Shown here: positions 34,291-43,255 of the stretch, piece after piece
How the letters are laid out: each line of letters opens with the position of its first letter
Numbering within the stretch: position 1 is the first letter of the stretch
Notes under the pieces: model-generated
The model's input: only the letters and a program-made list of their open reading frames with translations
Database searches by the model: none
What the model was told of the DNA's origin: nothing
Translations under genes and position numbers: made by a program
From: Anaerolineaceae bacterium
GTDB taxonomy: Bacteria; Chloroflexota; Anaerolineae; Aggregatilineales; Phototrophicaceae
Reading direction: 5' to 3'
Assembly: GCA_016124855.1 (NCBI GenBank)
Contig: WGMX01000044.1
Location: 39,058-103,057 of the forward strand
Length of the DNA stretch: 64,000 nucleotides

Positions 34291-34314
34291 AGGGGTTGCT
34301 AATGTGCAGCCCCT
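34291..34314 (+). terminator. Hairpin after the double-HMA ATPase
   Basis: AGGGGTTGC and GCAGCCCCT pair over 9 positions (one G-T wobble) with a 6-base loop, followed by TATCGTTT, 38 bases after the ATPase stop. Confidence 0.6.
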
Positions 34315-34378
34315 TATCGTTTAGGTGACTGTAAGCAGCCTTCTGTAATGTATCATCATTTTAAGTGTGGAGGCTACC

Positions 34379-34861
34379 TTGTCGCGCAAACGCAATATCG
34401 CAGCAGCATTAGTTGGGATCGTTGTTTTCGGTTTTCTTATCGTGCAAATCATTCCAGTAGGAAGTTTCCGTGATGTGCTTCAGCGTAAGGCTAATCCCCC
34501 TATCCTAGCTACCATTGAATGGAATTCACCCGATACGCAAATTTTGGTAAAGAGAGCATGTTTCGACTGCCATAGTAACGAAACCGTATATCCTTGGTAT
34601 GCTCAGGTGGCACCGATCTCTTGGTTGGTTACACGCGATGTGAACAAGGGACGCGCAGCGATGAATTTTTCTGAAGATGCGGCAACAGAATATAACTTAG
34701 AGGATTTGAAATGGCATTTATCCAATGATATGCCCCCAAATATTTATCTGATTATGCATCCAGAAGCATACATAACTGATGAGCAGAAGATTCTGCTGCT
34801 TTCAGGATTTCAGAAAACCTTCACAGCGGCGTCGCAGGAGAGTATGGATATGGATGGTTGA
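34379..34861 (+). CDS. Haem-binding-domain cytochrome-like membrane protein
   Basis: A 160-residue protein with one N-terminal TM (AALVGIVVFGFLIVQII) and a Haem_bd domain holding CxxCH (CFDCHSNETVYPWYAQVAPISW), followed by a conserved DLKWHLSNDMPPNIYL region with Met and His that may give the sixth ligand. GGAGG at 34,369-34,373 places the start at TTG 34,379; the GTG at 34,367 overlaps that site. It probably acts as a small c-type electron carrier outside the membrane. Confidence 0.8.
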   Translation: MSRKRNIAAALVGIVVFGFLIVQIIPVGSFRDVLQRKANPPILATIEWNSPDTQILVKRACFDCHSNETVYPWYAQVAPISWLVTRDVNKGRAAMNFSEDAATEYNLEDLKWHLSNDMPPNIYLIMHPEAYITDEQKILLLSGFQKTFTAASQESMDMDG

Positions 34862-35017
34862 AATGATCTCGGTATTTCAAGCCATTGTAAGGAAATCTTT
34901 TATGGTAGTGAAACTACGAATACTGCTTTTCATCCTAAATGTGGCAGATAGAGCATCTTAGGAAGCAGATGTTTGATACTCTGATGAGGAGATAGATATA
35001 TCGAATGGCAAAACCTT

Positions 35018-35707
35018 ATGGCAACGATTCTCGTCATTGATGATGAGGACAGTATCCTTAATATCGTTGAAGCTTATTTGAAAGGTGACGGCAATGCTGT
35101 TCATCTGGCACGCGATGGTGTGCAAGGACTAGCTGCCTTCCGGCGTTACCACCCAGAATTAATCATTCTCGATATCATGCTGCCTGAAATGGACGGCCTT
35201 GAAGTACTCCAGCAAATCCGGCGTGAATCTGATGTGTACGTCATGATGCTTACCGCAAAATCCGAAGAATTTGATCGGGTGATGGGATTGACCGTTGGCG
35301 CGGATGATTACCTGACCAAACCATTTAGCCCGCGTGAATTGTCAGCGCGTGTAAAAGCGATCTTACGGCGTGGACGTAATTCATCGCCGAACGAATCCCA
35401 AATCCTCGCCTTCAAGCACTTGAAGATTGACATGCAGCGCCATGAAGTCCAGCGCGACGGTCAACCGATTGAATTGACCGCACTTGAATTCAAACTGCTG
35501 TCTATTTTGGCGACTTACCCACTGATGGTTCTGAGCCGCGAGCAGTTGTTGGAGCGGGTCTGGGGTTATGATTTCTATGGAGAGGAACGGGTGGTGGATG
35601 TGCATATTGGACATGTCCGCCAAAAAATCGAGATTGATCCATCTGATCCGCAGTTCATCATGACGGTGCGCGGCGTCGGTTATAAATTCGCGGATGATCC
35701 ATCATGA
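35018..35707 (+). CDS. OmpR-family response regulator
   Basis: A 229-residue regulator with a receiver domain (acidic pair in IDDEDS, phospho-Asp in IILDIMLPEMDG, Lys in YLTKPFSPREL) and a winged-helix Trans_reg_C domain (LTALEFKLLSIL, then VDVHIGHVRQKI). It overlaps the histidine kinase gene by ATGA. The pair lies directly before a secreted Met-rich protein and close to a copper exporter, so it may be a CusRS-like copper or envelope sensor; no ligand can be read. Confidence 0.92.
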   Translation: MATILVIDDEDSILNIVEAYLKGDGNAVHLARDGVQGLAAFRRYHPELIILDIMLPEMDGLEVLQQIRRESDVYVMMLTAKSEEFDRVMGLTVGADDYLTKPFSPRELSARVKAILRRGRNSSPNESQILAFKHLKIDMQRHEVQRDGQPIELTALEFKLLSILATYPLMVLSREQLLERVWGYDFYGEERVVDVHIGHVRQKIEIDPSDPQFIMTVRGVGYKFADDPS

Positions 35708-36807
35708 AACTCTCCTACAAACTCTTCGCCTCTTACCTCTTAGTGGTCGTTATCGGCCTGATTGTACTCTCCATTTCGACCGCCTTTGTGGCACCAGTCA
35801 ATTTTTCACAGCAGATGACTCACATGGGTGGTAATCTCGCTGGAATGATGGGACAGCACACGCTTGAATTGACTGCCGAGTTAGAAGCCAGTTTTCGTAA
35901 TTCGCTCACCAATGCTCTGATTATTGCGGGTATCGCGGCGACCCTAGCGGTAGGCGTGGTGAGCTGGTTTGTCAGTAATCGCATTGTGTATCCTATCCGT
36001 GCGCTGGTCATATTGAGTCAACGAATTGCCGGCGGTCATTATGAACAGCGACTCCACTTGGATACCGGTGATGAACTAGCGGAACTAGTTGAGAATTTCA
36101 ATCGAATGGCGGCGGCGTTAGCGGAAACTGAAGTGATGCGCCAGCGATTGTTGGGGGATGTTACCCATGAACTCAAAACCCCACTCACCAGCATCAAAGG
36201 CTATATGGAAGGATTGCAGGATGGCGTGCTGCCAGCCACGCCGGAAACATTCCAACTTATCCATAATGAAGCGGATCGATTGCAACGGCTGGTACAGGAT
36301 TTGCAGGAACTTTCCCGAACTGAGGCCGGTCAAATCCACCTTGAAATAACAACCTGTGATCTCCATCAATTTGTCACGCCTGTCATCGAGCGAATGCGTC
36401 CTCAGTTTCGCGAAAAAGGGATTGCACTCGATACAACAGTGGCTGATGATCTTCCGCTTATCCGTGCTGATGTGGATCGCGCCTCACAAGTCTTGACTAA
36501 CCTACTGGGGAATGCGCTTCAATACACACCGAGTCAGGGTCATGTGAATGTTGACGTGGCGCAAATCGGACATCAGCTTTGTTTCTCAGTTCGTGATAGC
36601 GGAGCAGGACTCGATTCAAATGACCTTGAGCGCATTTTCCAACGCTTTTATCGGGTGGACAAATCCCGGTCGCGTGCGAGCGGTGGCAGTGGCATCGGTT
36701 TAACCATTGCCAAGCAATTAGTAGAAGCGCAGGGCGGAACGATCCACGCCAAAAGTGAAGGTGTGGGCAAGGGCAGCCAATTCAGCTTTACGCTGCCGCT
36801 GGCCTGA
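35704..36807 (+). CDS. Sensor histidine kinase with HAMP domain
   Basis: A 367-residue membrane kinase: TM1 (residues about 9-30), a short periplasmic loop of about 40 residues containing MGGNLAGMMGQH, TM2 (about 71-91), HAMP, HisKA with phosphoacceptor His in VTHELKTPLTSI, and HATPase_c (NLLGNALQY, DSGAGL, SGGSGIGLTI). The Met/His-rich little loop is a possible Cu(I) site, similar in spirit to CusS. It is partner to the OmpR-type regulator upstream. Confidence 0.92.
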   Translation: MKLSYKLFASYLLVVVIGLIVLSISTAFVAPVNFSQQMTHMGGNLAGMMGQHTLELTAELEASFRNSLTNALIIAGIAATLAVGVVSWFVSNRIVYPIRALVILSQRIAGGHYEQRLHLDTGDELAELVENFNRMAAALAETEVMRQRLLGDVTHELKTPLTSIKGYMEGLQDGVLPATPETFQLIHNEADRLQRLVQDLQELSRTEAGQIHLEITTCDLHQFVTPVIERMRPQFREKGIALDTTVADDLPLIRADVDRASQVLTNLLGNALQYTPSQGHVNVDVAQIGHQLCFSVRDSGAGLDSNDLERIFQRFYRVDKSRSRASGGSGIGLTIAKQLVEAQGGTIHAKSEGVGKGSQFSFTLPLA

Positions 36808-36900
36808 ACTTTACACAAACTTTATATAAGCAACACGGAGGCTATAAACACCTGTGGCATTCTAAGAGCATAAGCAAATTAACTACAGGAGTTTACGAAA

Positions 36901-37437
36901 ATGACACGCAAATCAATCATTATTCTGGGGGCAATCGTCGTGCTGGTGGTTGCAGGCGTTTTTACAGTAGCAGCTCAGAGTGACACAACTACGCCCACTT
37001 GTCCCGGAATAGGACAGGGGGGACACGGTGCTATGATGGGTGGAGGCTTCGGCAATGGTATGATGGCAGGCGCTGACGACGATACGATGATGGCTGCGGC
37101 TGCCAAAGTATTAGGACTGGATACAACTGCCTTTGTGACTGAACTGCACAGCGGCCAAACTTTAGCCGATATTGCTAAGGCACAGAATGTTGATGTGCAA
37201 AAAGTGTATGACACGATGTTGGCGACTGTTAAAGAGCATATGGCTACCCAAGTCACAGACGGTACGATAACCCAAGCACAGGCTGACGCACACCTGACAT
37301 GGATGAAGGACAACGTTACTCAGATGCCGATGTTTGGCGCCACGGGTGCTGGTAATTGCACAGGCATGACGGGTATGATGGGCGGCCAGCCACACGGCAT
37401 GATGGGACACGGTCACGGTATGATGGGAAATAATTAG
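36901..37437 (+). CDS. Secreted Met/His-rich protein
   Basis: A 178-residue exported protein: signal peptide (residues about 6-25), a Gly/Met-rich segment (GAMMGGGFGNGMMAGADDD), a helical middle made of repeats of the AKVLGLDTTAFVTELHSGQ type (two helices and TLADIAKAQ), and a tail with GMTGMMGGQPHGMMGHGHG. The tail pattern suits Cu(I)/Cu(II) binding outside the cell. It follows the OmpR-type pair by 93 bases and has a strong terminator. No copper box precedes it, so the adjacent two-component pair is its likelier regulator. Confidence 0.7.
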   Translation: MTRKSIIILGAIVVLVVAGVFTVAAQSDTTTPTCPGIGQGGHGAMMGGGFGNGMMAGADDDTMMAAAAKVLGLDTTAFVTELHSGQTLADIAKAQNVDVQKVYDTMLATVKEHMATQVTDGTITQAQADAHLTWMKDNVTQMPMFGATGAGNCTGMTGMMGGQPHGMMGHGHGMMGNN

Positions 37438-37450
37438 CAAAGTACTGTAC

Positions 37451-37487
37451 AGATGCCAGTTGCAATAACTGGCATCTGTTATTTTAT
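37451..37487 (+). terminator. Intrinsic terminator
   Basis: Perfect 11-bp arms AGATGCCAGTT and AACTGGCATCT with a 5-base loop, followed by GTTATTTTAT, 14 bases after the Met-rich protein stop. Confidence 0.8.
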
Positions 37488-37601
37488 CTGTCAGTGAGCT
37501 GAGTACAGATTGGCGCGTTTGCCGCACTGTACTCAGCTTTTCATTACAGCGACTGAGATCATACAAATATCCCAGATCTCATTACTTATTTGAAGCTCTC
37601 G

Positions 37602-37814
37602 CTATGCTTCTTGAGGCGGATACTCAATTTCAATTAACGCCTTTTCGATGACGTTCCATGATGCTGGAGTCTGCCATTCAACCGTGACGAGCTGTGCAGG
37701 TTTGTTGACATCGACATTTACCACACCCGCGAGTTGCTCAATTTCACCTTTAACGGTACTGACGCACCCATTGCAAGTCATATTTGGTACTTTGAATGTT
37801 TTGGTTTCCACCAT
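37602..37814 (-). CDS. copZ: CopZ-like copper chaperone
   Basis: A 70-residue protein consisting of one HMA domain with the loop NMTCNGCVSTVKGEI. The start at 37,814 is set by AAGGAGG 5 bases upstream; longer frames lack such a site. It is compact like CopZ and carries Cu(I) to CopA-type pumps. A consensus copper box lies about 60 bases upstream, shared with the divergent glycosyltransferase gene. Confidence 0.85.
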   Translation of the reverse strand: MVETKTFKVPNMTCNGCVSTVKGEIEQLAGVVNVDVNKPAQLVTVEWQTPASWNVIEKALIEIEYPPQEA

Positions 37815-37873
37815 ATCCTCCTTGAAAATTATGCTGTAGCCCCACATTACCAGAGAATTGAAATACACGAATA

Positions 37874-37885
37874 CGCCATTTGGCG
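37874..37885. promoter_or_regulatory. Copper box between copZ-like and glycosyltransferase genes
   Basis: CGCCATTTGGCG, an exact consensus copy, lies 60 bases from the copZ-like start and 71 from the glycosyltransferase start. In neither direction do the CAGCG box and -10 fall at the standard offsets, so which promoter it serves is open; copZ is the more likely target. Confidence 0.5.
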
Positions 37886-37955
37886 GTATTTATACATTGT
37901 GGAAGTGTGTTAGTGTGAGTAGTTAGGGGTTTTCTCACAAAGGGGCTTTTCAAAA

Positions 37956-39539
37956 ATGGCGACGGTTGTCACTGAAACAAATCACAGTTTAAAGAATGAC
38001 ATTGCTAATTTCGCAGCGCAAGCTATACAATTTTTTCGACATTACGCAGCAGTGATAATTATTGTATTTGGTATTCTGATCCGACTTCCGCTGACTTTTT
38101 TGCCCCTTACCTATAGTGCAACCGATACATGGCGACAAGCCGATACGGCATCAATCGCCCATAACTTTGTGTACGGCGGCAACATTCTATATCCACAAAT
38201 TGACTGGGGTGGTAAAGGTCCCGGTTACGTTGAAGCAGAATTTCAATTATTTCCGTTCATTGTTTCAAAACTATATAACTGGTTTGGAGAGCAAGTTGGC
38301 CTAGGTCGTTTAGTGTCACTAGTGTTTACAACGGGTGCTTTCATATTTTTCTATTTGCTGGCACGTCGAATAGTTGCACCAAAGGCCGCTCTTTGGGCAT
38401 TATTTTTCTTGGTTGTGTCACCCCTATCTATCCGTTACAGTGTAGCGTTCATGCCTGAAGCAACCGTTTTCTTTTTCTATACAGGCGCACTTTATTTTTT
38501 TGACAGGTGGCTAGAAAAGGAAACGCTTCCACTCCTTCTCGCATCTGGTGTGTATACCGCATTTGCGATTCTCGTTAAACCCACCTCGATTCACATAGGA
38601 TTGATATTCCTGCTCTTAGTCTTAATTCGTCATCGTTTAGGGGTCTTTAAGCGTCTGGATTTATGGTTGTTTGCTATTGTTAGTTTGCTTCCCAGTTTTT
38701 TGTGGTACTTACATGCCCGCAATCTTTACCTTGAATATGGGAACACGTTTGGCGTAATTTCAGGTGGCGATAGTAAGCTCGGAAACTTCAGCTATTGGCT
38801 GAGCCCCCGCTTTTACCTAAACCTAGCTTGGCTTGATTTCAAGTGGATATTCGCATCCATAGGAATCATACCATTTTTGATTGGACTAGGAATAGTGATC
38901 CGCAAACGTCAACCTATGCTTCTGATTTTTGGGGTTATTGTCATTCCCATTTATTACATGATTGTGGCACGTTATGCACAGGCAGAATGGGGAATTCAGT
39001 ATCATATTTATGCGTTGCCCTATGCGGCGATTGGGGCAGGATTAGGTTTGCAATGGTTATTTAGACAAATCACAGCTAAATTATCAATTCGCATCATAAT
39101 CCGTTCGCCGTACATCTTAATAGGTATAGCGACTCTCATTTTCATAGTGGGACGTTCGTTTCGGATTTATAAGAATGAATTGCTAGTGCCTGTTGCACAA
39201 CCGCTTGCAGAATGTGCCAAATCCGTCGCTTATCTGGTGCCTGAAGATTCGCATATCATTGTTGGTACTAGTTCCGTCGCCAACGATAAGGGTACCCCAA
39301 ACAACTATCAAGAACCTAATATTTTCTTTTACAGCCATCGCTATGGCTGGAGCCTACCTGCTGATTGGTATACCCCTGAGAAGGTTGAGCAACTTCGACA
39401 GGAAGGTGCTTCTTATCTCATCATGCCTGAAGACCATATTGTAGCTGCATTAACGGACTATCTTCATGAAAACACTACACAGATTGGACCCGGTGTTGAA
39501 TCGCGATGCGGCATATACGAGTTCAAGAAAACTAGTTGA
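37956..39539 (+). CDS. GT39/ArnT-like integral membrane glycosyltransferase
   Basis: A 527-residue protein with about eleven helices. The first extracytoplasmic loop holds the family signature with acidic residues (SATDTWRQADTASIAHNF). A C-terminal soluble part of about 120 residues contains SYLIMPEDHIVAAL. Such enzymes move sugars from polyprenyl-phosphate donors to lipids or proteins on the outer face. The acceptor is unknown. The C-terminus overlaps in another frame the upstream end of the open frame of the next gene, whose real start is 39,565. Confidence 0.8.
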   Translation: MATVVTETNHSLKNDIANFAAQAIQFFRHYAAVIIIVFGILIRLPLTFLPLTYSATDTWRQADTASIAHNFVYGGNILYPQIDWGGKGPGYVEAEFQLFPFIVSKLYNWFGEQVGLGRLVSLVFTTGAFIFFYLLARRIVAPKAALWALFFLVVSPLSIRYSVAFMPEATVFFFYTGALYFFDRWLEKETLPLLLASGVYTAFAILVKPTSIHIGLIFLLLVLIRHRLGVFKRLDLWLFAIVSLLPSFLWYLHARNLYLEYGNTFGVISGGDSKLGNFSYWLSPRFYLNLAWLDFKWIFASIGIIPFLIGLGIVIRKRQPMLLIFGVIVIPIYYMIVARYAQAEWGIQYHIYALPYAAIGAGLGLQWLFRQITAKLSIRIIIRSPYILIGIATLIFIVGRSFRIYKNELLVPVAQPLAECAKSVAYLVPEDSHIIVGTSSVANDKGTPNNYQEPNIFFYSHRYGWSLPADWYTPEKVEQLRQEGASYLIMPEDHIVAALTDYLHENTTQIGPGVESRCGIYEFKKTS

Positions 39540-39564
39540 ACTGGGACAGAGAAATGATCGAATC

Positions 39565-40200
39565 ATGATACGCATTTTATTGGCGGAAGATCACAAAATT
39601 GTGCGTCAGGGAACCCGCCTCTATTTGGAAAGCATGGGAGTAGAAGTGTTGGGTGAGGCTACAAACGGTCGAGAAGCTGTCGATATGGCACGCTCGCTGC
39701 GGCCTGATGTAATCGTCATGGACATCCATATGCCTGAACTCACGGGCATTGAGGCAACACGACGTATTCTGCACGAGAACAAGGATATTCGTATTCTGGT
39801 TCTCACGGCTTACGATGATCCGGTTTATGTGCATGCATTGCTAGATGCTGGAGCTGATGGCTTTGTCCTGAAGACGGCAGAATTATCAGAGTTGTATGAA
39901 GCACTAGTTGAAGTTTCCTGTGGTCGTACAGCCTTTGATCCCCAAGTTGTTGAAAAGGCCAATCAAAGTTATCAGCCGTTAGTTGAAGCCTTGACTGAAA
40001 GAGAAATAGCCGTCCTTACCCAAGCCGCACACGGTTTAACCAATAAGGAAATAGGAAAGTCTCTCTTTATTTCGGATCGTACCGTTCAAGGGCATCTCCA
40101 GAACATCTATCAAAAACTCGGGGTGGGTACACGCACCGAGGCCGTTACAATGGGTCTGGGACGGGGTTTAATTCATCTCAATGAGGATACACCACTATGA
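39565..40200 (+). CDS. NarL-family response regulator, paralogue
   Basis: A 211-residue regulator: receiver (LLAEDHKIVRQG, phospho-Asp in VIVMDIHMPEL, Lys in FVLKTAELS) and LuxR-type helix-turn-helix (LTEREIAVLTQAAHG, then ISDRTVQGHLQNIYQKL). The recognition helix ISDRTVQGHL is the same as in the regulator at 8,285, so both may bind the same DNA. The start at 39,565 is where the receiver begins. It overlaps the kinase gene by ATGA. Confidence 0.9.
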   Translation: MIRILLAEDHKIVRQGTRLYLESMGVEVLGEATNGREAVDMARSLRPDVIVMDIHMPELTGIEATRRILHENKDIRILVLTAYDDPVYVHALLDAGADGFVLKTAELSELYEALVEVSCGRTAFDPQVVEKANQSYQPLVEALTEREIAVLTQAAHGLTNKEIGKSLFISDRTVQGHLQNIYQKLGVGTRTEAVTMGLGRGLIHLNEDTPL

Positions 40201-41264
40201 CTGAACCTTTATGGCTGTGTGCATTCCTTCTTATCATGCTGTTTGTAGTCAACACTTGGCTTATTTGGCGTGTGCTGAGCCCCTTACGTCGCTTGGCTAG
40301 GCAGGCTGAGCGTCTTACACTTGGGGACTTTTCAGCGCTTGAATTATCGTGCGGTGGTATTTCTGAAATTGATGCACTGCGCCGCTCGATGATGGCGATG
40401 GTAGGGCATGTGCGCCGTTCACATGAACAAAGTCACCTTTATGCGAGTGTATTAACCAATGGTCAGGAAGCCGAGCGCACACGAATAGCACGCGACCTCC
40501 ATGACGAAACCGTACAATTGTTTATTGCAATCGCTCAAGAAACGGATCTAACACGCTCGTTGGTTGAGAAACATCCTACAAAAGCGATTGAAATGCTGAA
40601 GACTATACGGACACAAGCAACCGAAGCTGTAGATAATTTACGTCACCTCATTGCTGATTTACGCCCGCCTGCGCTGGAAGAACTGGGGCTGACTGCCGCG
40701 CTAAAAATGTTAGCAGAGAATCCATCTCATGCCACAATCAATGTTGAGGTTGAAGGGGTCGAACGTCGGCTAAAAGAGAAATATGAACTCGCTTTATTTC
40801 GCTGCGCTCAGGAGGCCGTCAACAACGCTCAACATCACAGCGCAGCCAGCGAAATTCTGGTCAAAGTAACCTATCAACCGCATCAAATTCTGCTTACAGT
40901 TGGAGATAATGGAATGGGCTTTAGTGTACCTGCTGATTTCAATTGTTTAGCCTCCAACGGGCATTATGGTTTACTTGGAATCCATGAACGGGTCCAAAGT
41001 TTAAACGGTACACTTCAGATGAGCAGTCGACAAAACACAGGTACACAACTCAAAATCGCGATGCCCTGTGTTGAAGAGGATCAGCCAGCGAATACCGTTC
41101 ATGATCCCGTTTGTAATGCCATAATTAAACCCCATCAAGCTTATGCAAGCGTTCAATATGAAGGTCGCTCATTCTATTTTTGCTGTCCTGTCTGTCAAGG
41201 TGCATTCCAGAAGGATCCCTCACTTTATGTACTAAGTGCAGAGCAACTCGTAATTGTAGAATAA
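40197..41264 (+). CDS. NarL-type histidine kinase fused to a C-terminal YHS metal-binding domain
   Basis: A 355-residue kinase. One TM (residues about 6-26), a short HAMP-like linker, HisKA_3 with phosphoacceptor His102 (RDLHDETVQLF), HATPase_c (AQEAVNNAQHH; GDNGMGF) and then a complete YHS domain at residues about 302-345 (HDPVCNAIIKP, YFCCPVCQGAF; Cys306, Cys329, Cys330, Cys333). There is no extracytoplasmic sensor region, so the YHS domain is the only visible input module. This suggests cytosolic copper or another soft metal as the signal. Partner of the NarL-type regulator upstream. Confidence 0.88.
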   Translation: MTEPLWLCAFLLIMLFVVNTWLIWRVLSPLRRLARQAERLTLGDFSALELSCGGISEIDALRRSMMAMVGHVRRSHEQSHLYASVLTNGQEAERTRIARDLHDETVQLFIAIAQETDLTRSLVEKHPTKAIEMLKTIRTQATEAVDNLRHLIADLRPPALEELGLTAALKMLAENPSHATINVEVEGVERRLKEKYELALFRCAQEAVNNAQHHSAASEILVKVTYQPHQILLTVGDNGMGFSVPADFNCLASNGHYGLLGIHERVQSLNGTLQMSSRQNTGTQLKIAMPCVEEDQPANTVHDPVCNAIIKPHQAYASVQYEGRSFYFCCPVCQGAFQKDPSLYVLSAEQLVIVE

Positions 41265-41271
41265 ATAAAGC

Positions 41272-42693
41272 CTAACAGGCCAGCCATGCTGTCCACAACC
41301 GCCGGATGCCCTCTTCCAGCACGGGAGGCGCGTAGCTGCTGAAGTTCAGGCGCAGATGATACGGCCAATTGGCATTCGGCGAAAAGCTGGCTCCGATGGC
41401 AAAATCCACGCCCAAATCGGCTGCTTTTTGCAGAAGTTCAACCGCCGTTGGACCGTTGGATGGAATCTCGACCCAGATGTACAAGCCACCCATCGGGGTC
41501 GTCCACGTCCATGTGCCGCTGGCATAACGCTGAAGTGCCGCCAGCAAGGCATCTCGGCGATGTTTGCAGGCGTGGCGCACCACTTCCAGATGCGCGTTAA
41601 GCTGTCCGCTGCGGAGCAGTTCAGTCATGGCACGCTGGTTCAGCCCCGGCGTACATACATCCGCCGCCTGCTTCACTCGGCTGATACGACTGTACAACTG
41701 TGGGCTGCTGATCAAATAGCCGATGCGTGTACCGGGCACGACCGTCTTTGAAAAGCCGCTGGCGTACAACACCAATCCGCTTTCATCCAGCGCCCGCAGC
41801 GACGGTAGCCCCGCATCCTCATAATCAAAACCATCATAGACACCATCTTCCAAAATCGGCAGTTGATAGGTCGCCGCCAGAGTCAGCAGGTGCCGCCGCT
41901 GCTGCATCGATAACACCGCGCCCGTCGGATTGAGGAAGGTGGTCATCAGATAAAAAAGGTGAGGCCGCCGCTCCTGAATAAGCGTTTCAAGGCCAGCCAG
42001 ATCAATGCCTTGATCCGACCAAGGAATAGTGATCAATTCCAGATTACGGGTGCGGGCGATGTCGATCAAACCGATATAGGTTGGATCAGTCGTCAATAGA
42101 ATGCCATTCGGTGGAACCAACGATTGCACCGCCAGATCAATCGCCTGTTGGCAGCCGCCCGTCACCAATACCTCATCCGCCTTGACGTTCATGCCGCGCG
42201 AATGGAGTTGGTCGGCAATCGCACGCCGCAGTGGTTTGTAGCCCTCTGTCGGTTCATAACCGAGTGCTGCTCCGGCATCGCGATCCAGCACGGCATTTAA
42301 CGCCCGGCGCATGGCCTCAACCGGCATGAAATCTACCGGCAAACTGCCGACGCTCAAGCTAATCAGCGATGGGAATTCCTGACTCTCAGAAACATGAGAT
42401 GCCGCCGCTGGTATGAAATCGCCATCACTCAGCATCCATTCGGCGTACAGAATCGGGAGCTTATCGACCACGAAAAGCCCCCGCCGTTCGCGGCTGACAA
42501 TCAAACCCGCACTTTCGAGGGCATCGTAAGCATTCACTACACTGGTACGGCTGATGTCCAGTTCATCCGCCAGTGCCCGGCTGGCTGGCAGTCGCTTTCC
42601 AGCTTTCATCGCCCCGCTGAGAATCTGTTCCTTAAAGTAATTGAAGAGCTGCTGGTACAGCGTTTCCGGCGCATCACGGTTGAGCGTAATCAT
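41272..42693 (-). CDS. pdxR: MocR/GabR-type regulator of vitamin B6 synthesis
   Basis: A 473-residue protein: GntR-type winged helix (residues about 10-75, LYQQLFNYFKEQILSGAMKA, SRTSVVNAYDAL) and a fold-type I aminotransferase domain with the PLP Lys in ASGFSKTVVPGTR. Location directly downstream of pdxS and pdxT, with a 20-base overlap with pdxT, identifies it as the PLP-sensing regulator PdxR. In most bacteria pdxR is divergent from pdxST; here it is the third gene of the same operon, giving feedback on its own level. Confidence 0.85.
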   Translation of the reverse strand: MITLNRDAPETLYQQLFNYFKEQILSGAMKAGKRLPASRALADELDISRTSVVNAYDALESAGLIVSRERRGLFVVDKLPILYAEWMLSDGDFIPAAASHVSESQEFPSLISLSVGSLPVDFMPVEAMRRALNAVLDRDAGAALGYEPTEGYKPLRRAIADQLHSRGMNVKADEVLVTGGCQQAIDLAVQSLVPPNGILLTTDPTYIGLIDIARTRNLELITIPWSDQGIDLAGLETLIQERRPHLFYLMTTFLNPTGAVLSMQQRRHLLTLAATYQLPILEDGVYDGFDYEDAGLPSLRALDESGLVLYASGFSKTVVPGTRIGYLISSPQLYSRISRVKQAADVCTPGLNQRAMTELLRSGQLNAHLEVVRHACKHRRDALLAALQRYASGTWTWTTPMGGLYIWVEIPSNGPTAVELLQKAADLGVDFAIGASFSPNANWPYHLRLNFSSYAPPVLEEGIRRLWTAWLAC

Positions 42694-43255
42694 AGCGCTC
42701 GATCATTTTCAGAAAACGGCGGTGAAATCCTAAATCATCGGTCAGTTCCGGGTGGAAGGAGGTCGCCAGCAAGTGCCCTTGTTGAGCCGCCACAATGCGT
42801 CCATCATCCAGGGTGGCGAGTATCTCGACGCCCGCCCCAACCGCCACAATCAACGGCGCACGAATAAATACTGCTTCGTAACTTTCGCCTTCAATATGCA
42901 GCGTCGTCACAAAGCTGTCGATCTGCCGCCCGAAGGCGTTGCGCTGCACGCTGATGTCCATCACGCCCAAATGCGCTGCTTGCCCCATCACTTCCTTTGC
43001 CAGCATGATCGCTCCGGCGCACGTTCCCCATGTCGGATGTTTCTGCGCGAACGCCCGCAGCGGTTCCATCAAACCATACATATCGGCCAATTTCCGCAGC
43101 GTCGTACTCTCGCCACCGGGGATAATCAGCCCATCCAAACCGGTAAGCTGGTGCGGAAGCCGTACTTCGACAGCCTCCGCGCCAACCCCTTGAATAGCCT
43201 TTTTATGCTCGGCGAAATCGCCTTGGAGCGCCAATACACCGATGCGTTTCACCAT
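42674..43255 (-). CDS. pdxT: Glutaminase subunit of PLP synthase
   Basis: A 193-residue class I glutamine amidotransferase. VLALQGDFAEHKKAI opens the protein, PGGESTTLRKLA follows, the catalytic Cys lies in WGTCAGAIML and the His-Glu pair in SFHPELTDD. It supplies ammonia to PdxS for pyridoxal 5'-phosphate synthesis. It overlaps pdxS by 7 bases and pdxR by 20. Confidence 0.95.
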   Translation of the reverse strand: MVKRIGVLALQGDFAEHKKAIQGVGAEAVEVRLPHQLTGLDGLIIPGGESTTLRKLADMYGLMEPLRAFAQKHPTWGTCAGAIMLAKEVMGQAAHLGVMDISVQRNAFGRQIDSFVTTLHIEGESYEAVFIRAPLIVAVGAGVEILATLDDGRIVAAQQGHLLATSFHPELTDDLGFHRRFLKMIERYDYAQP

